From a candidate division WWE3 bacterium CG_4_9_14_3_um_filter_43_9 (GTDB lineage Bacteria > Patescibacteriota > CPR3 > GCA-002780085): a stretch of DNA of 18,645 bases. Below are positions 14,451 through 18,645 of this stretch, one piece after another (position 1 is the stretch's first letter; each line of letters begins with the position of its first letter). The stretch is taken from positions 2,186 to 20,830 of the forward strand of contig PFXB01000086.1 of the NCBI GenBank assembly GCA_002791435.1, given 5' to 3'. A program made the translations under genes and the position numbers. The notes beneath the pieces are model-generated. The model worked only from the letters and a program-made list of their open reading frames with translations. It made no database searches and was not told the origin of the DNA.

Positions 14451-14525
14451 AGCGGAGCAGGGGACTAAAATTTGTTTTTTGATAGAGGCAATTTAGGGCG
14501 TAAATACAAGGAAAACTCGATATCA

Positions 14526-15182
14526 ATGGAACTCGTGGACTTCTTAAAATTAATCTACCGACGGAAAATTATTGTTCTAATTTTTATCGGCATCGGGATT
14601 GCTGCGGGATTGATCTATGCCCTCGTTAAACCGACAAACTACAGAGCTTCTCTCCTAATCTACGTGCAGCGGGAGACACAACCCGCCTCCGATCAATATT
14701 TCAATTATGACGGCTATTATGCTCTTCAGACCAGCACCGAATATACCAACACGGTTTTGGGTTTGATCAAAAGCCTGGATGTTCTACAACGGGGAGCGGA
14801 AATTACCCCCTATATTTCCCGCGACAATCAAAAACTTGAGCAATTAAGCGCCCAGATCAAAGTGGTTAAAAAGGCGCCGCAACTGATTGAAATTGCGATT
14901 GACGACAGTGATCAAAATATGGGGAAGGCTGTCGTCTTGGCTCTGGCCCAGTCTTCACAGGAAAGAGTCCGCATTCTCAATCAAAACGGGGACAAGGCCC
15001 TGACGATCGGATTGGTGAACGACGAACCCTTGGTGTTGGTTCAGAAAGCCTCACTGCCCTTTTGTGCCATTTTAGGCTTCGGGTTTAGCTTAATTTTGAG
15101 CTTGATTTTAGTTTTAATCATTGGCGGCAGCCCCCCGCGGCCTAAAATTTACAGGGAAACTGATTCCAAATTATCCGCCTGA
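14526..15182 (+). CDS. Wzz-like polysaccharide chain-length determinant protein
   Basis: 218 residues from the ATG at 14526 (MELVDFLKLIYRRK), chosen over an upstream TTG frame because family proteins begin this way and an AAGGA lies near 14509-14513. A membrane helix spans ~15-34 (IIVLIFIGIGIAAGLIYALV), the extracytoplasmic part starts with the typical Y-R-A-S-L-L-I-YV strand, and a second helix spans ~178-199. Wzz/KpsE-type proteins set the chain length of exported polysaccharides or form part of the export complex. It is short; usual members exceed 300 residues and have a longer coiled-coil, and there is no C-terminal tyrosine-kinase domain. Its neighbours are a ligase-like and a sugar-epimerase-like gene, consistent with surface glycan assembly. 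Confidence 0.75.
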   Translation: MELVDFLKLIYRRKIIVLIFIGIGIAAGLIYALVKPTNYRASLLIYVQRETQPASDQYFNYDGYYALQTSTEYTNTVLGLIKSLDVLQRGAEITPYISRDNQKLEQLSAQIKVVKKAPQLIEIAIDDSDQNMGKAVVLALAQSSQERVRILNQNGDKALTIGLVNDEPLVLVQKASLPFCAILGFGFSLILSLILVLIIGGSPPRPKIYRETDSKLSA

Positions 15183-15437
15183 CTTTTCTAAAAAGCTTTA
15201 ATCAGTTTTTCAGGCTAGACATGCTTGGATGCCTGCTTTTAAATACGTTCGTCTATAATCGCAGGAGAGAACCACGGGTTTACCCGTGGGTGAATCCTTC
15301 AAAAATATTCGATGAAGTCGCCCGCCGATTCGGCGGGAACCTGCGATTTCAGAGTACCACGGCGTAAAGCCTGTGGGAATCTATAATTTTAAGTCTGGGT
15401 GCCGAAGTTGACTTGAGGACCGAAAGGAACTGCCCGC
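15183..15437. other. Intergenic region before the epimerase-DUF4012 gene
   Basis: 255 bases without a gene, containing the folded element at 15257-15348, a bulged hairpin CCACGGC/GCCTGTGG (15357-15376), and AAAGGAA (15423-15429), the ribosome-binding site of the next gene. TATAAT occurs at 15254-15259 and 15382-15387 but neither has a good -35 partner. Confidence 0.5.
15257..15348 (+). ncRNA. Candidate structured leader RNA (three-way junction)
   Basis: A perfect 9-bp stem AATCGCAGG (15257-15265)/CCTGCGATT (15340-15348) encloses two perfect 7-bp hairpins, CCACGGG-TTTA-CCCGTGG (15272-15289) and CCCGCCG-ATT-CGGCGGG (15321-15337). It ends about 90 bases before the ATG of the epimerase-DUF4012 gene. 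It matches no riboswitch class I recognise. It could also be DNA-level palindromic repeat. Function is unknown. Confidence 0.4.
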
Positions 15438-18400
15438 ATGGGACTAGATACCAAACTTTCTCGCAAAACCCGAACGAGATCACTGGTCGTTGGAGGAGCC
15501 GGCTTTATCGGCTCGCATTTATGCGAAGCGCTCCTGGCTCAAAACCAGACAGTCGTGTGTTTAGACGATCTGACAACCGGTTCAACCGAAAATCTCCTAA
15601 CTGCGCAGAGAGATCCGCACTTTACTTTTATTGAAGGCGACCTTAGCCTGGCGGATTTTTCTTCTTTTAAAAACGTGGATTATATTTTTCACCTGGCTGG
15701 GCTAGAAGCCTACCTGCAAGAAGTCAAGCCTTCTCTCCAAACCCTGCTCACCAATTCTTTAGGAACGAAAAATCTGCTGGACTTTGCCCTCCGCACAGAG
15801 GCCAAGTTTCTGTTTGCGTCTACGGTTGACATCTATTCGGGCGTCGCCTCCTCCTTAAGTCTAAAATTCTATTATGGTAAAACAGAGGAAGATGAAAGTC
15901 GATTTTCCCATAATGAAGCCAAGAGATTTGGCGAGGCTTTGGTAGAGGAATATCAAAATAAATATCATCTTAATACCAGAGTGGTTCGCCTGGCTGATGT
16001 TTACGGGTCAAGGATGAATCTTGAGGCAGACTCTCCCCTGAATCGACTTTTTGCCCAAGCGATTGAGAAAAAATCCCTGGTGGTCGGAAACGATGGACTT
16101 AGAATTTTCCATCCAACCTATATCGGGGATGTGGTTTATGGAATCCAAAGGGCGGCACTTTTAGACAACACCGAAGCCGGGATCTACTACCTCGTTAACC
16201 CACAAGAAGTTGAGGTTTACGAGTTAGCTCAGCTTTTGAGTCAGCAGGAAAAAATGCCCCTGAAGGTTGAATTCCAAAAATCAGAAGAAATTCTTCTGCC
16301 TCCAGCCAAAATCGAGATTGCTAAAAGCAAAGAGGAATTGCGCTGGGAACCCAAGGTTTCCTTAAAAGAGGGGATTAAGTTTACTCTTCTTTACTTCAAT
16401 CAAGCGGAAAATCTCACCAGTCAGGCTCAAGTTACCCAGGAAGTTCAGCCAAAAAGTAAGGTAGCCGGTCAGGAAGAGGAAGCCTCTGGGATGGATAAGA
16501 AATCGTCCAGTCCCTTCAAGTTCTCATTCAAAAATCTGTTGCATTCCGCCCACAAGCCGGCCGAAGAGGCAAAAGAACCGAAAAGCGATTTTAAAAAGCT
16601 TTCTAGTCAAAAAAAAGACCAGCCGGAAGGCGAATCACCCACCAAGCATGCCGGAGTTAAACCGGTTAAAATTTTAATCCTGGTGGCCAGCCTTTCTCTG
16701 GTTCTCATCGGTTTGGTCGGCCCCCTGCTTTCGTCCCTCTTTTTTTCCTATCGGGGAGTCAAAGCTTTGGAAAAGGCTAAAGCGGATTTTTCTCAACTCA
16801 AGTTTACGCAGGCCCAAAGTGAACTCCAGAAAGCAGCCAAATCTTTTAATGTCGCCAATCGCAACCTGGAAGATTTACAATGGTTTGCGACCCTTTTTCA
16901 TTGGCGAGATACCTCCCAGGATGTCAGCTATCTTCTGTCCGCAGCCGAGGATGTTTCGCGTGCTCTGTTTTCAGTGAGCGTGGGAATAGAACCGGTTTTC
17001 GGTGGCATTCAGAACACGCTCAATCCAGACCCGCAAGAAAAAAACGACTTTCAAAAAATTACCCGCTTGGCGGACATTGAATATACTATGGCGTTAAACA
17101 AACTCTCCGAAGCCCAAGCCAAGATAGGAGCCGTGAGGAGCCAAAATTTTCTGCCGTTCTTGGCAACCAAAATCAGCCAGCTTGAGATTCAAACTCTCTT
17201 TGCCAAAGAAATAATCGGAAAAGCGAGTTTGTTAAACCGGCTTCTGCCTACCATAGTCGGTCAAAACGAAGATAAAGTTTATCTGTTACTCTTTCAAAAC
17301 AATATGGAGCGCCGCGCCACCGGCGTTTTTATCGGAAGTTACGGCCGGATTCTCTTAAAAGAGGGTTTGTTGGCAGAGATCAAAGTTGATGATATCTATA
17401 ATCCTGACGGGCTGAGCAAGGAGACGATTATTCCTCCGGCTCCGCTTAAACAATATTTAAAGGTTGAGAGTTGGGGAATGCGTGATGCCAACTGGTCACC
17501 GGATTTTAGCAAGACTGCCGAGCAGATGATTGAGCTTTACGAAAAAGCCACCTCCGATCGAGTCGATGGGGTCATGGCCTTGGATTTATTCTTTGTGGAG
17601 GATCTTCTCCGCGAATTGGGCCCGATGGTATTGGTAGACAAGGGCGAAACCATAACCGCCGACAATTTGTTTGAAAAGGCTGAATATTACGCCGAAGTCA
17701 ATTTTAAGCCCGGATCCGAAGGCAAAAGTGATTTTTTGGGAGATTTGGGGTTTCAAATTACCCAGACCTTAAAAACCTTACCTCTTTCCCGCTGGCTGAA
17801 TTTAGTCCAAGTTTTGCAGCAAGATTTGCAGACCAAACACCTTCTTTTATACTTTAAAGAGCCGGTTTTGGAAGACTTAGTTTTGGAACAAAATTGGGGC
17901 GGGAAAGTACAGGAAACGGCCGGCGATTTCTTGTGGGTTGTTGACAGCAATGTGGGTGGCAATAAAGCCGATTATTTTGTCGATCGCCAGGTGCAATACA
18001 CAGTTGAGGTCGGCAGAGACGGTGAATTGACGGCTCAGGTGCTTATCAATTATCAGCATCGCGGAGAATCTGAGGCCTGGCCCGGCGGCACTTATAAAGA
18101 TTACCTCAGAGTCTATACGCCCTTAGGAAGTAAACTGGCCACTGCCGAAAACTTCATAGACGGGCCCGCGACTGAAGAGGATTTGGGCTACACTGTTTTT
18201 GCAGGCTACCTTGAAGTTTCTCCCACGACGACTCAGATCGTCAGTTTAGCCTATTCTCTGCCGGACAAACTAGTTCTGGGGAAAGACAATTTGACCTACT
18301 CCTTTATGGGCCAAAAACAGGCCGGAGCCAGAGACGAAGCTTTTCAGTTTGCCATGAGTTGGCCGCAGTATCTGACTTTGCAAAGTGCTGATCCCCAGGG

Positions 18401-18494
18401 AGAAATCCTTTCCCAAACCTATAAATTTCAAACCTTATTAAATTCTGATCAGCCCGTCGTTTTACAATTCCAAAATAAAGCCAGTAGCCAATAG
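15438..18494 (+). CDS. Fusion: NAD-dependent epimerase/dehydratase-like domain + membrane-anchored DUF4012 domain
   Basis: 1018 residues. Residues ~14-320 are an extended short-chain dehydrogenase/reductase of the sugar-nucleotide epimerase/dehydratase type: the NAD-binding GGAGFIGSH at 19-27, acidic D43-D44, the FAST129VDIY catalytic-threonine segment, and HPTYIGDVV at 225-233. In the YxxxKxxxE motif Tyr is His158 (HNEAKRFGE; Lys162 kept), so catalysis is doubtful. Residues ~325-408 form a charged, disordered linker. One membrane helix lies at ~410-438. Residues ~440-1018 match DUF4012: NNMERRATGVFIGSYG (621-636), DIYNPDGLSKETIIPPAPLK (652-671) and MRDANWSPDF (681-690). DUF4012 proteins occur near exopolysaccharide genes but have no established activity; the domain is probably outside the membrane. 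The ATG has AAGGAA eight bases upstream. No frameshift is seen at the junction. Confidence 0.88.
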   Translation: MGLDTKLSRKTRTRSLVVGGAGFIGSHLCEALLAQNQTVVCLDDLTTGSTENLLTAQRDPHFTFIEGDLSLADFSSFKNVDYIFHLAGLEAYLQEVKPSLQTLLTNSLGTKNLLDFALRTEAKFLFASTVDIYSGVASSLSLKFYYGKTEEDESRFSHNEAKRFGEALVEEYQNKYHLNTRVVRLADVYGSRMNLEADSPLNRLFAQAIEKKSLVVGNDGLRIFHPTYIGDVVYGIQRAALLDNTEAGIYYLVNPQEVEVYELAQLLSQQEKMPLKVEFQKSEEILLPPAKIEIAKSKEELRWEPKVSLKEGIKFTLLYFNQAENLTSQAQVTQEVQPKSKVAGQEEEASGMDKKSSSPFKFSFKNLLHSAHKPAEEAKEPKSDFKKLSSQKKDQPEGESPTKHAGVKPVKILILVASLSLVLIGLVGPLLSSLFFSYRGVKALEKAKADFSQLKFTQAQSELQKAAKSFNVANRNLEDLQWFATLFHWRDTSQDVSYLLSAAEDVSRALFSVSVGIEPVFGGIQNTLNPDPQEKNDFQKITRLADIEYTMALNKLSEAQAKIGAVRSQNFLPFLATKISQLEIQTLFAKEIIGKASLLNRLLPTIVGQNEDKVYLLLFQNNMERRATGVFIGSYGRILLKEGLLAEIKVDDIYNPDGLSKETIIPPAPLKQYLKVESWGMRDANWSPDFSKTAEQMIELYEKATSDRVDGVMALDLFFVEDLLRELGPMVLVDKGETITADNLFEKAEYYAEVNFKPGSEGKSDFLGDLGFQITQTLKTLPLSRWLNLVQVLQQDLQTKHLLLYFKEPVLEDLVLEQNWGGKVQETAGDFLWVVDSNVGGNKADYFVDRQVQYTVEVGRDGELTAQVLINYQHRGESEAWPGGTYKDYLRVYTPLGSKLATAENFIDGPATEEDLGYTVFAGYLEVSPTTTQIVSLAYSLPDKLVLGKDNLTYSFMGQKQAGARDEAFQFAMSWPQYLTLQSADPQGEILSQTYKFQTLLNSDQPVVLQFQNKASSQ

Positions 18495-18528
18495 CCCCAA
18501 GCCTTCTAATATCTCCTCTCCTTTAAGA

Positions 18529-18585
18529 GCCTGTCCCGCCCGCCGAATCGGCGGGATGCGGGAAGAGGCGGGGTGAGGTCTTTTT
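18529..18585 (+). terminator. Possible terminator after the epimerase-DUF4012 gene
   Basis: The perfect palindrome CCCGCCGA-A-TCGGCGGG (18539-18555) is enclosed by imperfect pairing GCCT..CCCGC/GCGGG..AGGC (18529-18569), and TTTTT follows about 12 bases later. The core is the same hairpin as at 14395 and 15322. The T run is too far from the stem for a textbook terminator. The remaining bases to the window end show no gene. Confidence 0.4.
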
Positions 18586-18645
18586 GTCTTTCGAGCGACT
18601 CTGAGTTTCCCACCCCCCTTGGTCAATATGGGTTTTTTAGGTTTG

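Noticed and set aside
14150..14482. 110-residue open frame on the + strand
   Set aside because: It overlaps the end of the methyltransferase in another frame and runs through palindromic repeats; composition is Arg-rich with no family motif and no ribosome-binding site.
14472..14525. Upstream TTG start for the Wzz-like gene
   Set aside because: No ribosome-binding site, and the added residues are unlike the family, which begins near MELVDFLKLIYRRK.
15395..15437. Resemblance to the signal recognition particle RNA apical domain (AGG.CC-GAAA-GG.A)
   Set aside because: The conserved AGCA on the 3' side of the internal loop is ACTG here and the flanking stem does not pair well; the AAGGAA is better explained as the ribosome-binding site of the gene at 15438.

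Overview
The window looks like the replication-origin region of a Patescibacteria (Candidate Phyla Radiation) genome, possibly Microgenomates; the phylum is an inference from gene content. Supporting signs are a PrgI-type protein with a split VirB4/TraC ATPase, a very large DUF4012 protein, a compact rpmH-rnpA-yidD-yidC-jag cluster, and intergenic DNA packed with short palindromes. UGA serves as a stop for several genes (rnpA, jag, the PrgI-like gene, the methyltransferase), so the UGA-recoded Gracilibacteria/SR1 code does not apply.

Layout. 1-104: 3' end of an unidentified gene. 189-4517 (+): three type IV secretion/pilus-type genes: a PrgI-like membrane protein with a proline-rich linker and a C-terminal beta-sandwich-like domain, a TraC-like protein, and a VirB4-type ATPase. 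4773-9526 (-): dnaN, a membrane-anchored Holliday-junction-resolvase-related protein, jag/khpB, yidC, yidD, rnpA and rpmH (short, 45 aa). 9527-10127: divergent region with a near-consensus rpmH promoter, two perfect DnaA boxes and a block of nested palindromes. 10128-11483 (+): dnaA, followed at 11502-11561 by a second DnaA-box cluster. The origin therefore appears bipartite, flanking dnaA. 11757-18494 (+): a surface-polysaccharide group: O-antigen-ligase-like protein, isoprenylcysteine-methyltransferase-like protein, short Wzz-like protein, and a 1018-residue fusion of an NAD-dependent epimerase-like domain with a membrane-anchored DUF4012 region.

How it fits together. The minus-strand cluster and dnaA are transcribed away from the origin; dnaN lies about 4 kb to the left of it, on the other arm from dnaA, instead of following dnaA. 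The right arm encodes what is probably a cell-surface glycan assembly/attachment set, and the left edge a conjugation- or pilus-like secretion apparatus; both are envelope-facing.

The most unusual content is the repeat DNA. One family (AGCAAAAGAAG, 25-26 nt holding a hairpin, then ATTYATTT) occurs at the 3' end of rnpA, upstream of dnaA, and inside the ligase reading frame, where it helps encode an extra hydrophilic loop. A second repeat is shared between the dnaA leader and the 3' end of the methyltransferase gene, whose stop codon it supplies. A 92-nt three-way-junction-like fold lies upstream of the epimerase-DUF4012 fusion. The fusion's epimerase domain has His in place of the catalytic Tyr of the YxxxK motif. 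No tRNA, rRNA, CRISPR array or transposase gene was seen.
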